In this document: in pieces, positions 52,918 through 62,463 of the stretch
Position numbering within the stretch: position 1 is the stretch's first letter
Layout: every line of letters begins with the position of its first letter
Notes under the pieces: generated by a model
What the model was told of the DNA's origin: nothing
Seen by the model: only the letters and a program-made list of their open reading frames with translations
Database searches by the model: none
NCBI RefSeq assembly: GCF_900101455.1
Contig: NZ_FMZJ01000011.1
Location: 62,001-126,000, forward strand
Direction: 5' to 3'
DNA: 64,000 nt
Source of the DNA: Sphingomonas sp. YR710
GTDB taxonomy: Bacteria; Pseudomonadota; Alphaproteobacteria; Sphingomonadales; Sphingomonadaceae
Made by a program: the position numbers and the translations under genes

Positions 52918-53697
52918 ATGGATGAGTCGCACGCCATAATCGCCGCCCTGCGGCAGCGCATCGGCGCGATCGAAGGGGTGAAGCCGCACGGCCTGACCGA
53001 TCGATTCGCGATCGGCGATGCCCGGCTCGATGCGCACCTCGGCGGCGGGTTGCTGCGCGGACGGCTGCACGAGCTGTTCGCGGCGGAACCGGATGATGCG
53101 GCGAGTGCGGCGGGCTTTGCGCTGATGCTGGCGATGCGGGTGGGCGATGGCCCGATTGTGTGGCTGCGCGAGGAACGGGCCGAGCGGCGGCAGGGGCAGC
53201 TCCACGGGCCGGGGCTGATCGAGCTCGGGATCGATCCCGGGCGGATCATCTCGTGCCTCGTGCCCGACGAGACGGCACTGCTGCGGGCTGCAGGCGATGT
53301 CGTGCGCTGTGCCGAGGTGGCGATGCTGATCGTCGAGCCGTGGAAGGCGGCGCGGGCGCTCGATCTCACCGCGAGCCGGCGGCTGGCGGTCGCGGCCGAA
53401 AAATCGGGCGTCACCACCTTGCTGCTGCGGGTGGATGCCGATCCGCAGCCAAGCGCGGCGCAAACCCGGTGGGAAATACGCGCCGTCGCCTCGACCGCGC
53501 TGGAGGCGGATGCCCCGGGGCCGCCCGCCATCGACCTCAGCCTGTTGCGGCATCGCGGGGGGCTGGCGGGGGTGCGCTATCGATTGGAATGGGATCGTGA
53601 CACACGCAGCTTCCGAGACTCGCCGCTATCTGGCGCTCTGGTTTCCGTTCCTGCCGGCGGATCGCTGGCGGCGGGAGAGGGGAAGCGGGTGGCGTAA
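52918..53697 (+). CDS. imuA: ImuA, SOS mutagenesis cassette protein
   Basis: A 259-residue RecA/SulA-like protein of the imuA-imuB-dnaE2 translesion system. HLGGGLLRGRLHELFAAEPD and PIVWLREERAERRQGQLHGP are characteristic. The C terminus has RYRLEWDRDTRSFRDSPLSG, the usual ImuA ending. It is the first gene of the SOS operon, three bases after the LexA box. Its last 101 bases overlap the start of imuB in a different frame. The palindromic element in imuB begins only four bases after this gene's stop, so ImuA is spared. Confidence 0.93.
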   Translation: MDESHAIIAALRQRIGAIEGVKPHGLTDRFAIGDARLDAHLGGGLLRGRLHELFAAEPDDAASAAGFALMLAMRVGDGPIVWLREERAERRQGQLHGPGLIELGIDPGRIISCLVPDETALLRAAGDVVRCAEVAMLIVEPWKAARALDLTASRRLAVAAEKSGVTTLLLRVDADPQPSAAQTRWEIRAVASTALEADAPGPPAIDLSLLRHRGGLAGVRYRLEWDRDTRSFRDSPLSGALVSVPAGGSLAAGEGKRVA

Positions 53698-55255
53698 TTC
53701 CCCCTCGCCCCCTTTAGGGGGAGAGGGACGGGGAGAGGGGGCAGAGCGGGAGACTTTGCTGCGCCCTTATTCCCACGTGGCCCCCCTCTCCCAACCCTCT
53801 CCCCCTAAAGGGGGCGAGGGCTTTAGCGCCCCCTTCGCCTTCGTCGAAAAACAAAAGGGCGCGATGCGGCTCGTCGCTGTCGACCCTCATGCTCTCGCCC
53901 TCGGTATCGTACCCGGTCTGAGCCTTGCCGACGCCCGCGCCCGTGTGCCGGAACTGGAAGCGATCGATTACGACCCGCAAGCGGACAAAACCTGGTTGGA
54001 GCGCATCGCCGACGGCTGTGATCGCTATACGCCGATGGTGGCGATCGATCCGCCCGATGGGCTGTTGCTCGATATCAGCGGCTGCGCGCATCTGTTCGGC
54101 GGCGAACAGGCGCTGGTCGATGATATCCAGACCCGGCTGGACCGGCTGGGCATGACGGTGCGCATCGCCTGCGCGGCCACGCCCGATGCGGCGCATGCGC
54201 TTGCCCGTCATGGCGGCAAGGAAGACGGGATCGGGGCGCTGCCGGTATCGGCCTTGCGATTGTCGTCGGAGGAGACAGTCGCGCTGCGGCGCGCGGGCCT
54301 CAAGCGGATCGGCGATCTGACCGCGCGCGCATCCGCGCCGCTGGCCGCGCGCTTCGGCGAATCGGCACCCGAATTGCTCGCGCGGCTGGCGGGCGGGCGC
54401 GATATCCGCATCACGCCACGCCGGCCCGAACCCGCGCTCGTCGTCGAACGGCGTTTCGCCGAGCCGATCGGCCATGTCGATGCGGCGCTTGCCGCGATCG
54501 AGTATCTGGCACGGCAGGCGGCGCAGCGGATGCAGCAAGCCTGGCGCGGCGGGCGCCGGTTCGAGGTGCTTTTGTTTCGCACCGACGGGCTGGTGCGGCG
54601 GCTACGGATCGAGACCAGCCTGCCCAATCGCGATGTACCGTTGCTGATGCGCCTGTTCCGCGAGCGGATCGAGGCGCTCGACGATCCGATCGATCCGGGC
54701 TTCGGCTTCGATCTGGTGCGGCTGGCGGTGCCTGTGTTCGAAGACCTCGCGCCGGTGCAATTGCCGCTGGACGGCGGATCGATCGCCGAGGGGGAAATGG
54801 CGGCGCTGATCGATCGGCTGTCGACCCGGCTTGGCCGCGGGCGGGTGCGGCGGCTGGCGGCGCGCGACACCCATTGTCCCGAACAGGCGGTGCTGGCCTT
54901 CCCGGCGGTGGAGGCGGCCCCTGACACGCACTGGCCGGCGCCCGAACCCGGCGAGCCGCCGCTCCGTCCAATCCATCTGTTCGATCCGCCGCAGCGGATC
55001 GAGGTGATGGCGCAGGTGCCCGATGGGCCGCCCTTGCGCTTTCGCTGGCGCCACGTCCTGCACGAGGTGGCGCGACATGAGGGCCCCGAGCGGATCGGCG
55101 CGCTCTGGTGGCGCCGCGCCGACAATAAGGGTCTGACGCGCGATTATTATCGGATCGAGGATCTGGCCGGCCACCGCTTCTGGATCTTCCGGCACGGGCT
55201 TTATGGCGCCGAAGCCATCAATCCCGACTGGTACATGCACGGCCTGTTCGCATGA
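53597..55255 (+). CDS. imuB: ImuB, catalytically inactive Y-family polymerase of the mutasome, with repeat-encoded insert
   Basis: A 552-residue Y-family-like protein that links DnaE2 to the sliding clamp. RYLALWFPFLPADRW starts the fold, and DRYTPMVAIDPPDGLLLDIS and ACAATPDAAHALARHGGK are typical. The paired acidic catalytic residues of true Y polymerases are replaced, as in all ImuB. Between RWRRERG and the core strand APFAFVEKQKGAMRLVAVDP lies an extra stretch of about 44 residues (34-77) encoded by a 119-base palindromic element, still in frame (SPSPPLGGEG...SPPKGGEG). The start is a GTG inside imuA; the stop overlaps dnaE2 by four bases. Confidence 0.92.
   Translation: MTHAASETRRYLALWFPFLPADRWRRERGSGWRNSPSPPLGGEGRGEGAERETLLRPYSHVAPLSQPSPPKGGEGFSAPFAFVEKQKGAMRLVAVDPHALALGIVPGLSLADARARVPELEAIDYDPQADKTWLERIADGCDRYTPMVAIDPPDGLLLDISGCAHLFGGEQALVDDIQTRLDRLGMTVRIACAATPDAAHALARHGGKEDGIGALPVSALRLSSEETVALRRAGLKRIGDLTARASAPLAARFGESAPELLARLAGGRDIRITPRRPEPALVVERRFAEPIGHVDAALAAIEYLARQAAQRMQQAWRGGRRFEVLLFRTDGLVRRLRIETSLPNRDVPLLMRLFRERIEALDDPIDPGFGFDLVRLAVPVFEDLAPVQLPLDGGSIAEGEMAALIDRLSTRLGRGRVRRLAARDTHCPEQAVLAFPAVEAAPDTHWPAPEPGEPPLRPIHLFDPPQRIEVMAQVPDGPPLRFRWRHVLHEVARHEGPERIGALWWRRADNKGLTRDYYRIEDLAGHRFWIFRHGLYGAEAINPDWYMHGLFA
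53702..53820. repeat. Palindromic repeat element, family B, copy 1, inside imuB
   Basis: A 119-base element with perfect 26-base inverted arms at 53702-53727 (starting CCCTCGCCCCCTTTAGGGGG) and 53795-53820. Each arm is itself nearly palindromic around TTTA. It starts four bases after the imuA stop codon and is translated as part of imuB. The inner sequences match those of copy 2 in dnaE2 in inverted order, so the two copies point in opposite directions. Confidence 0.9.
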
Positions 55256-58200
55256 CCGCTTTTGCCGGGTTCGCCTTTGCCGAACTGGTCGCGGCCAGCA
55301 ACTATTCGTTCCTGCGCGGCGCCTCGCATCCGGCCGATATGGTCGCGGCGGCGATTGCGGCTGGCCACAGGGGTATCGGCATCGCCGATCGCAACACCGT
55401 GGCCGGGGTGGTGCGTGCGCATGTCGCGCTGAAGGAGGCGCAGGAGAAAGCAAGCGAACCGATCCCGTTCCGGCTGATCGTCGGCGCGCGGCTGGTCTTC
55501 GCCGACGGCACGCCGGATATCGTCGCTTATCCGGCGACGCGCTTCGGCTGGGGACGGCTGACGCGGCTGCTGAGCGTTGGGAATTTGCGGACGAAGAAGG
55601 GCGATTGCGAGCTGCGGTTTGACGATCTGCTGGAGCATATCGAGGATCTGCTGCTGATCGTGATGCCGGATGTGAGTGAGGGATTCGTCCGTCATCCCGT
55701 CTCATATCGTCATCCCGGCGAAGACGGTGCTTCTCTCTCTCCTGCGCCCGTATCCATGGGTCCCGGCTTTCGCCGGGATGACGAGGGGGGGAGTGGCCCC
55801 CGCCTCATCGTCGACAACACCCTTTCCCGTCATCCCCGCGACGATTTTGGGGAGAGACTCGCCAAACTCACCGAAGCTGCCCCCAACCGCGTCTGGCTCG
55901 GCGCCACGATGGCGCGGAGCGGGCGCGACCGGCGGCGGCTGGCACGGCTTGCCCGGATGGCCGAGGCGGCGGGCGTGCCGATGATCGCCACCAACGACGC
56001 GCTGTATGCCACGCCCGAGCAGCGCCCGCTCCACGACATCGTCACCTGCATCCGTGAAGGCGTGACGATCGCCGAGGCCGGGCGCCGGCTGGAGGCCAAT
56101 GCCGAGCGCCACGTGAAGAGCGGGGCCGAGATGGCGCGGCTGTTCGCCGATCATCCCGAAGCCATCGCCGAGACTGTGGCGTTCCTCGATCGGATCGGCT
56201 TCACGCTCGATCAGCTCCGCTACGAATATCCCCATGAGCCTGTGCCCGATGGCTGGACCCCGCAGGCGTGGCTCGAGCATCTGGTTGAGGAGGGCATAAA
56301 AGAGCGCTATCCGGCCGGTGAGCCTGACGGGTTGCGCCGCATCCTCGACGAGGAACTGCACCTCGTCCGGAAGGTCAAATACGCTTATTATTTTCTGACC
56401 GTCCATGACATCGTCCGCTTCGCCCGCAGCAAGGACATCCTTTGTCAGGGGCGCGGATCGGCGGCCAATTCGATCATCTGCTATCTGCTGAACATCACCG
56501 CGGTCGATCCGCTGCATCACAAGTTGCTCTTCTCGCGCTTCATCTCCGAGGATCGCCGCGAGCCGCCCGATATCGATGTCGATTTTGAACATGAGCGGCG
56601 CGAGGAGGTGATGCAATATATCTATGAACGCTATGGCCGTGAGCGCGCGGGCATCGCTGCCACCGTGATCCATTATCGCCCGCGCAGTGCGGTGCGCGAA
56701 GTGGGCAAGGTGCTGGGGCTGAGCGAGGATGTGACGGCGCGGATCAGCTCGACCGTCTGGGGCAGCTATGCATCGCACATGGAGGAGGGCCGCTTCCACG
56801 AGAGCGGCTTCGATCCCGCCAATCCCGATATCGCCCGGCTGGGCATGCTGGTCGCGCAACTGCTCGAATTTCCGCGCCATCTGTCGCAGCATGTCGGCGG
56901 CTTCGTGCTGACCGAGGACCGGCTCGACGAGACCGTGCCGATCCACAATGCGGCGATGGAGGATCGCACCTTCATCGAATGGGACAAGGACGATATCGAT
57001 GCGCTCGGCCTGATGAAGGTCGATATACTGGCGCTCGGCATGCTCACCTGCATTCGCAAGGCGTTCGACCTGATCGATACGCATCTCGGCATCCGCTACG
57101 ACCTCGCGAACGTGCCGGGCGAAGACAGGGCGGTCTATGACATGCTCTGCAAAGGCGACAGCATTGGCGTGTTCCAGGTCGAAAGCCGCGCGCAGATCAA
57201 CATGCTGCCCCGCCTGAAACCGCGCACCTTCTACGATCTCGTCATCCAGGTGGCGATCGTGCGGCCGGGGCCGATCCAGGGCGGTATGGTTCATCCCTAT
57301 CTGCGCCGGCGGCAGGGGATCGAGGCGGTCTGTTTTCCGTCGCCATCGCCCGCATGCGGGCCGGCGGACGAACTGGTGGGCGTGCTGGGCAAGACCCTGG
57401 GCGTGCCCTTGTTTCAGGAGCAGGCGATGAAGCTGGCGATCGTGGCCGCTGGCTTCACGCCGGCGGATGCGAACCGGCTGCGCCGGGCGATGGCGACCTT
57501 TCGTAACGTCGGCACGATGCCGCAATTCGAGGCGCAGATGGTCGGCGGGATGGTCGGGCGCGGCTATGATCCCGATTTCGCGCGGCGCTGTTTCGATCAG
57601 ATCAAGGGTTTCGGCAGCTATGGCTTTCCCGAAAGCCACGCCTTGTCGTTCGCGCGGCTCGTTTATGTGTCGTCTTACCTCAAGCAATATTATCCGGCGG
57701 TGTTCGCCTGCGCCTTGCTCAATTCGCAGCCGATGGGTTTCTATGCGCCGGCGCAGATCGTCCGTGACGCCCGCGAACATGGGGTGGAGGTGCTGCCGGC
57801 CGATGTGAATGCGAGCGGGTGGGATAATTCACTGGAGTGGAAGGGCGATGTGCTCGCGCTGCGCATAGGCTTGCGCCAGATCGATGGATTCCGGGAGGAG
57901 TGGGCCGACGCCATTAAGCCCTCGCCCCCTTTAGGGGGAGAGGGTTGGGAGAGGGGGAAGTCGGGCGAATCGGAGCGCGCGCTTGCCTCCAGCACTGCCC
58001 CCTCTCCCCGACCCTCTCCCCCTAAAGGGGGCGAGGGAGGATTCTGTACCATCGAATCGCTCGCCCGCCGCGCCAATCTCCCGCCGCGCGCGTTGCGGCT
58101 GCTGGCCGATGCCGATGCGTTTCGCTCCATCGGGCTCGATCGGCGCCAGGCGCTGTGGGAGGTACGGCGCACGCCGACCGGTGCGCTGCCCTTGTTCGCG

Positions 58201-58785
58201 GCGGCGCGCGCGCGCGAACTGGGCGAGGAGCCCGATGCCGCTTTGCCCGCGATGCCGCTCTCCGAACATGTCGCCGCCGATTATCAGACGACCCGGCTGT
58301 CGCTGAAGGATCATCCGATGGCCTTCCTGCGCAGCCTGTTCCGCAGCGAGAATGTGGCCAGTTGCAGGGAGGTGTCGGAGGCGCACAACGGGCGCCGCAT
58401 CCGCGTGGCCGGGATCGTGCTCGTCCGCCAGCGACCGGGCGAGGGCAAGGCGATCTTCATCACGCTGGAGGATGAGACCGGCATCACCAACGTCCTGTTA
58501 TGGGCGCGGCTGTTCAGGATACAGCGGCGCGAGGTGATGGCGGCGCGGCTGATGGAGGTGGAGGGCGAAGTCCAGCGCAGCCCCGAGGGCGTCGTCCATC
58601 TGATGGGCGTGCGCGTCCATGATCGCACCGCCGAACTCGATCGCCTGTCGGAGGATCACCAGCCGACGATCGCCTTGTCGCGCGCCGACGTCTTCGAACA
58701 TCCGCAGCCGCCGCGCGATCATGTTCCCCGCGGCAGCCATCCGCGCGACGTGCGGATTTTGCCCAGGTCGCGCGATTTCCATTAG
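55252..58785 (+). CDS. dnaE2: Error-prone DNA polymerase DnaE2, with two repeat-encoded inserts
   Basis: A 1177-residue C-family polymerase, the catalytic subunit of the SOS mutasome. The order is a PHP domain at the N terminus (ASNYSFLRGASHPADMV), the polymerase core (LCQGRGSAANSIICYLLNIT, PDIDVDFEHERREEVMQYIY, AIVRPGPIQGGMVHPYLRRR and GFGSYGFPESHALSFARLVY), then an OB fold (GRRIRVAGIVLVRQRPGEGK). Two regions do not look like DnaE2. Residues about 142-195 are encoded around a family-A palindromic element, and residues about 888-930 by a family-B element. Both keep the frame. The protein is about 100 residues longer than a typical sphingomonad DnaE2. Confidence 0.95.
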   Translation: MTAFAGFAFAELVAASNYSFLRGASHPADMVAAAIAAGHRGIGIADRNTVAGVVRAHVALKEAQEKASEPIPFRLIVGARLVFADGTPDIVAYPATRFGWGRLTRLLSVGNLRTKKGDCELRFDDLLEHIEDLLLIVMPDVSEGFVRHPVSYRHPGEDGASLSPAPVSMGPGFRRDDEGGSGPRLIVDNTLSRHPRDDFGERLAKLTEAAPNRVWLGATMARSGRDRRRLARLARMAEAAGVPMIATNDALYATPEQRPLHDIVTCIREGVTIAEAGRRLEANAERHVKSGAEMARLFADHPEAIAETVAFLDRIGFTLDQLRYEYPHEPVPDGWTPQAWLEHLVEEGIKERYPAGEPDGLRRILDEELHLVRKVKYAYYFLTVHDIVRFARSKDILCQGRGSAANSIICYLLNITAVDPLHHKLLFSRFISEDRREPPDIDVDFEHERREEVMQYIYERYGRERAGIAATVIHYRPRSAVREVGKVLGLSEDVTARISSTVWGSYASHMEEGRFHESGFDPANPDIARLGMLVAQLLEFPRHLSQHVGGFVLTEDRLDETVPIHNAAMEDRTFIEWDKDDIDALGLMKVDILALGMLTCIRKAFDLIDTHLGIRYDLANVPGEDRAVYDMLCKGDSIGVFQVESRAQINMLPRLKPRTFYDLVIQVAIVRPGPIQGGMVHPYLRRRQGIEAVCFPSPSPACGPADELVGVLGKTLGVPLFQEQAMKLAIVAAGFTPADANRLRRAMATFRNVGTMPQFEAQMVGGMVGRGYDPDFARRCFDQIKGFGSYGFPESHALSFARLVYVSSYLKQYYPAVFACALLNSQPMGFYAPAQIVRDAREHGVEVLPADVNASGWDNSLEWKGDVLALRIGLRQIDGFREEWADAIKPSPPLGGEGWERGKSGESERALASSTAPSPRPSPPKGGEGGFCTIESLARRANLPPRALRLLADADAFRSIGLDRRQALWEVRRTPTGALPLFAAARARELGEEPDAALPAMPLSEHVAADYQTTRLSLKDHPMAFLRSLFRSENVASCREVSEAHNGRRIRVAGIVLVRQRPGEGKAIFITLEDETGITNVLLWARLFRIQRREVMAARLMEVEGEVQRSPEGVVHLMGVRVHDRTAELDRLSEDHQPTIALSRADVFEHPQPPRDHVPRGSHPRDVRILPRSRDFH
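55708..55783. repeat. Palindromic repeat element, family A-like, inside dnaE2
   Basis: A 76-base element with arms CGTCATCCCGGCGAAGACGG and (at the right) CCGGCTTTCGCCGGGATGAC. It shares the CGTCAT...ATGACG ends and hairpin arms with family-A copies but has a CCGGCGAA core. It is translated in frame as RHPGEDGASLSPAPVSMGPG and following residues. A half-arm-like sequence (GTCATCCCCGCGACGATTTT) follows near 55830, suggesting a longer composite insert. Confidence 0.8.
57919..58037. repeat. Palindromic repeat element, family B, copy 2, inside dnaE2
   Basis: A 119-base element, exactly as long as copy 1, with the same perfect 26-base arms at 57919-57944 and 58012-58037. The inner flanks (TTGGGAGAGGGGG at left, CTGCCCCCTCTCCCCGA at right) correspond to the complement of the opposite flanks of copy 1. 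It is translated as PSPPLGGEGWERG...RPSPPKGGEG within dnaE2 without a stop. Confidence 0.9.
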
Positions 58786-58798
58786 CGCTTTTCCGTAG

Positions 58799-59842
<1,044 letters not shown>

Positions 59843-60106
59843 ACGTCCAGCCCGATCCGTCCCAATGCGGCAGATCGGGCAGTTTCAGGAAGATCCGGCA
59901 TGCACCAACGGCGCTTTTAAGGCGGCTTTCAACAGGGTGATTTTTGGCCGCGAACGGCGGCGTTGTTCGCGCGAGCCAACATGTCGCGCGTCCGTCGATC
60001 ATTCCTGCGAGGATTAGTTCCCGCTCCGCGATAACGCGTACCTGCGTTGACTGGCCTGTCAGCCGTCTGCCACCATGACAGCGAATATACTGGGGATGAC
60101 AACGAT

Positions 60107-61531
60107 ATGGCGCGGGGCGAGGGCAAAGCGGCGGACTTTCAGGCGGACGGACTGCCTACGCCGCGCCGATGGTTCGCGATCATATCGGTCTCGCTGGGCA
60201 CGCTTGCCTCATGCCTCGATTCGGGCATGCTCAACGTGGCGCTGCCGACGCTTTCACGGGAACTTCATGCCCCGCCGTCTTCGGTCGTCCTGCTCGTCAC
60301 CGTCTATCAACTCGTGATGATCATGGCGGTTCTGCCCTTCTCCGCGCTTGGAGAACGGATCGGTTTGCGCCCGCTCTATAGGATGGGTTTGGTCGCATAT
60401 GCCGGCGCAACGTTGCTGTTTTTTGTCGCCGATTCGCTGCCTGCCTTGATCGCAGTACGCACGTGTCAGGCGCTCGGTGCAGCGGCGACGTTCAGCGTCG
60501 CATCGGCGATTGTGCGGTCGATCTATCCGCAGGCCACGCTCGGTCGCGGCATCGCGTTCAACGGCGCGCTCGGCACGATCTCAGCCTCATTGGCGCCGGG
60601 CTTGGGCGGCATCTTGCTGACCTACATGGACTGGCGCTGGCTGTTCATGGTCGGTTTGCCGATCAGCCTGCTCTCGCTCGCCTTCGGGCGACGGGCTCTG
60701 CCCGACCCCCATGGACACAGCGAACCTTATGACTTTGTGGCCGCGGGGCTTTGCGCGCTCACGTTCGGCACCACTGTGGTCGGGCTTGAGAGCGCTGTTC
60801 ACGGGGGTTCGCGAGTTGCCGCCGCCGGGCTGGTCGCGATCGGTGTTGTGATCGGCACATTCTTCATCCGCCGGGAGAGCCGGCAGGCGAAGCCGGTATT
60901 CCCGGTCGACATCCTGAAATACCGGCCGGTGGCGCTGACAACGCTGGCATGGTTTGCTTCCGCGGTGGTTAGCATGGTGGTGCTCGTCACCCTGCCGTTC
61001 CGGCTTCAGCATCAGTATCACTACTCGCCGCTCGATGTCGGCATCGTGCTTGCCGCCTGGCCGTTTGCCATGGCGGTCGCGGCGCTCGTCTCCGGATCGC
61101 TTTCGGACCGTATCAGCGCAGGCATTCTCGGCGCCGTCGGCTTGGCGATTACGGCAATCGGTACGATGCTGCTCGCCTTCCTCCCACCCGATCCGTCGCA
61201 ATTCGATTTTGTCTGGAGGATGATGCTCGCATCGATCGGCATCGGTATATTCAACTCACCGACCTCGCGGTTTATCGTTCTTTCCGCCCCGCGACCGCGC
61301 GCCGCTGCCGCTGGCGGTCTGAGCCAGACCTCCCGTCTGGCCGGCCAGACGGTAGGTGCCACACTCTCTGCCGCGCTGCTCGCGATGGGAGTCGGCGAGG
61401 GAAGCGTGCCGCCGCTGATCTCTTGCGCGCTGAGCATGTTCGCCTTGCTGTGCTGCCTCCTGGCCTGGCGGGCGGCGGCCCGCGGCCCGGCAACGGACGA
61501 GGCAGTCGCCACCGAACTCACAGTGGCCTAA
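60107..61531 (+). CDS. MFS drug exporter (DHA2-like, 14 TM)
   Basis: A 474-residue inner-membrane antiporter. About 14 hydrophobic spans are visible. Motif A follows TM2 as LPFSALGERIGLRPLYRMGL, and motif C is GALGTISASLAPGLGGILLTYMDWRWLFMV. Such proteins export drugs or toxic metabolites using the proton gradient. ATG 60107 (MARGEGK) has a GGGGA site about 10 bases upstream. No regulator or membrane-fusion partner gene is adjacent. The 264 bases before it hold no other gene. Confidence 0.9.
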   Translation: MARGEGKAADFQADGLPTPRRWFAIISVSLGTLASCLDSGMLNVALPTLSRELHAPPSSVVLLVTVYQLVMIMAVLPFSALGERIGLRPLYRMGLVAYAGATLLFFVADSLPALIAVRTCQALGAAATFSVASAIVRSIYPQATLGRGIAFNGALGTISASLAPGLGGILLTYMDWRWLFMVGLPISLLSLAFGRRALPDPHGHSEPYDFVAAGLCALTFGTTVVGLESAVHGGSRVAAAGLVAIGVVIGTFFIRRESRQAKPVFPVDILKYRPVALTTLAWFASAVVSMVVLVTLPFRLQHQYHYSPLDVGIVLAAWPFAMAVAALVSGSLSDRISAGILGAVGLAITAIGTMLLAFLPPDPSQFDFVWRMMLASIGIGIFNSPTSRFIVLSAPRPRAAAAGGLSQTSRLAGQTVGATLSAALLAMGVGEGSVPPLISCALSMFALLCCLLAWRAAARGPATDEAVATELTVA

Positions 61532-61725
61532 TCGGATATATCGCGCGCGGCAGGTCCGATCCTTTCTGATCCTCACCCGCCAGGGAGAGGAGTCGGCCGC
61601 AGCCCATCGCTTTCCCCGCGATTCACCCGATTGGCCTGTGTCGGCGCGGTTCCGCTATTTCCCATCCCGCGCAACATGGCTATCCCGAAACGATCGGCCA
61701 AAGGCGGACATAGGGAGATAAAAGC

Positions 61726-62379
61726 GTGAGCGATTTTCCGGATGATATTTTCACCGAACCCGAGGATGTCGATCCCGATGCCTTGTCCAATCTCGGTCCG
61801 CTGCGGCGCCTGGCCGGGGTCTGGGAAGGCCAGCGCGGGGTCGATATCAATCCGAAGGCGGATGGGCCGGAACAGCGCGAATATTTCGAGCGGATCGAGT
61901 TCCACCCGATCGATCCGCAAGCGAATGGGCCGCAACTGCTCTACGGGCTGCGCTACCATGTTCATGTCAACACGCGCGAGGAAGACGCAACCTTCCACGA
62001 TCAGGTCGGCTATTGGCTGTGGGAGCCGGCGACCGGGCTGGTCCTGCAGACGATCGCCATCCCGCGGGGCCAGGTGGCGATCGCCGCCGGCCATGCCGAT
62101 GCCGATGCGCGATCGCTGGTGCTGACGGCGGAACGCGGCCAGACCGAATATGGCATATGTTCGACCACCTTCCTCGAACAGGCGTTTCGCACCGATAGCT
62201 ATCGGATCGAGGTCATATTCAACGACGATGGTTCGTGGAGCTATGTCTCCGACGTCACCTTGATGGTGCGCGGTCAGGCGGAGCCGTTCCTGCACCGCGA
62301 TCGCAACACCTTGTTCAAGGTCGCCGAGCCGGAGCCGAATCCGCTCGCGCAGATTGTGGCGGCATCCGGCGCGAACTGA
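61726..62379 (+). CDS. Nitrobindin-like heme-binding beta-barrel protein (DUF1794/FABP-like)
   Basis: A 217-residue protein with a small beta barrel. The signature G-x-W-x-G is in LRRLAGVWEGQRGVD, and HDQVGYWLWEPATGLVLQTI and AIPRGQVAIAAGHAD match the family. Relatives bind ferric heme and handle nitric oxide or peroxynitrite. The N-terminal 25 residues are acidic and probably flexible. It is followed 84 bases later by an ABC ATPase gene on the same strand, without evident functional link. Confidence 0.8.
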   Translation: MSDFPDDIFTEPEDVDPDALSNLGPLRRLAGVWEGQRGVDINPKADGPEQREYFERIEFHPIDPQANGPQLLYGLRYHVHVNTREEDATFHDQVGYWLWEPATGLVLQTIAIPRGQVAIAAGHADADARSLVLTAERGQTEYGICSTTFLEQAFRTDSYRIEVIFNDDGSWSYVSDVTLMVRGQAEPFLHRDRNTLFKVAEPEPNPLAQIVAASGAN

Positions 62380-62463
62380 GCCGTTGCCTCCCCCTTTGGC
62401 GTCGGCCGGCGCGCGCAGGATCGCCCTTTGCACGCCGGCCGGCACCCGCTATGCCGCAGGACC

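Noticed and set aside
55702-57780. A 692-codon open frame antisense to dnaE2
   Set aside because: It mirrors the dnaE2 codons, has a low-complexity His/Arg/Ala-rich translation, and has no ribosome site.
53702-58037. Family-B elements considered as inteins or introns
   Set aside because: At 119 bases they are far too short for inteins or self-splicing introns, and the frame stays open through both, so excision is not needed.
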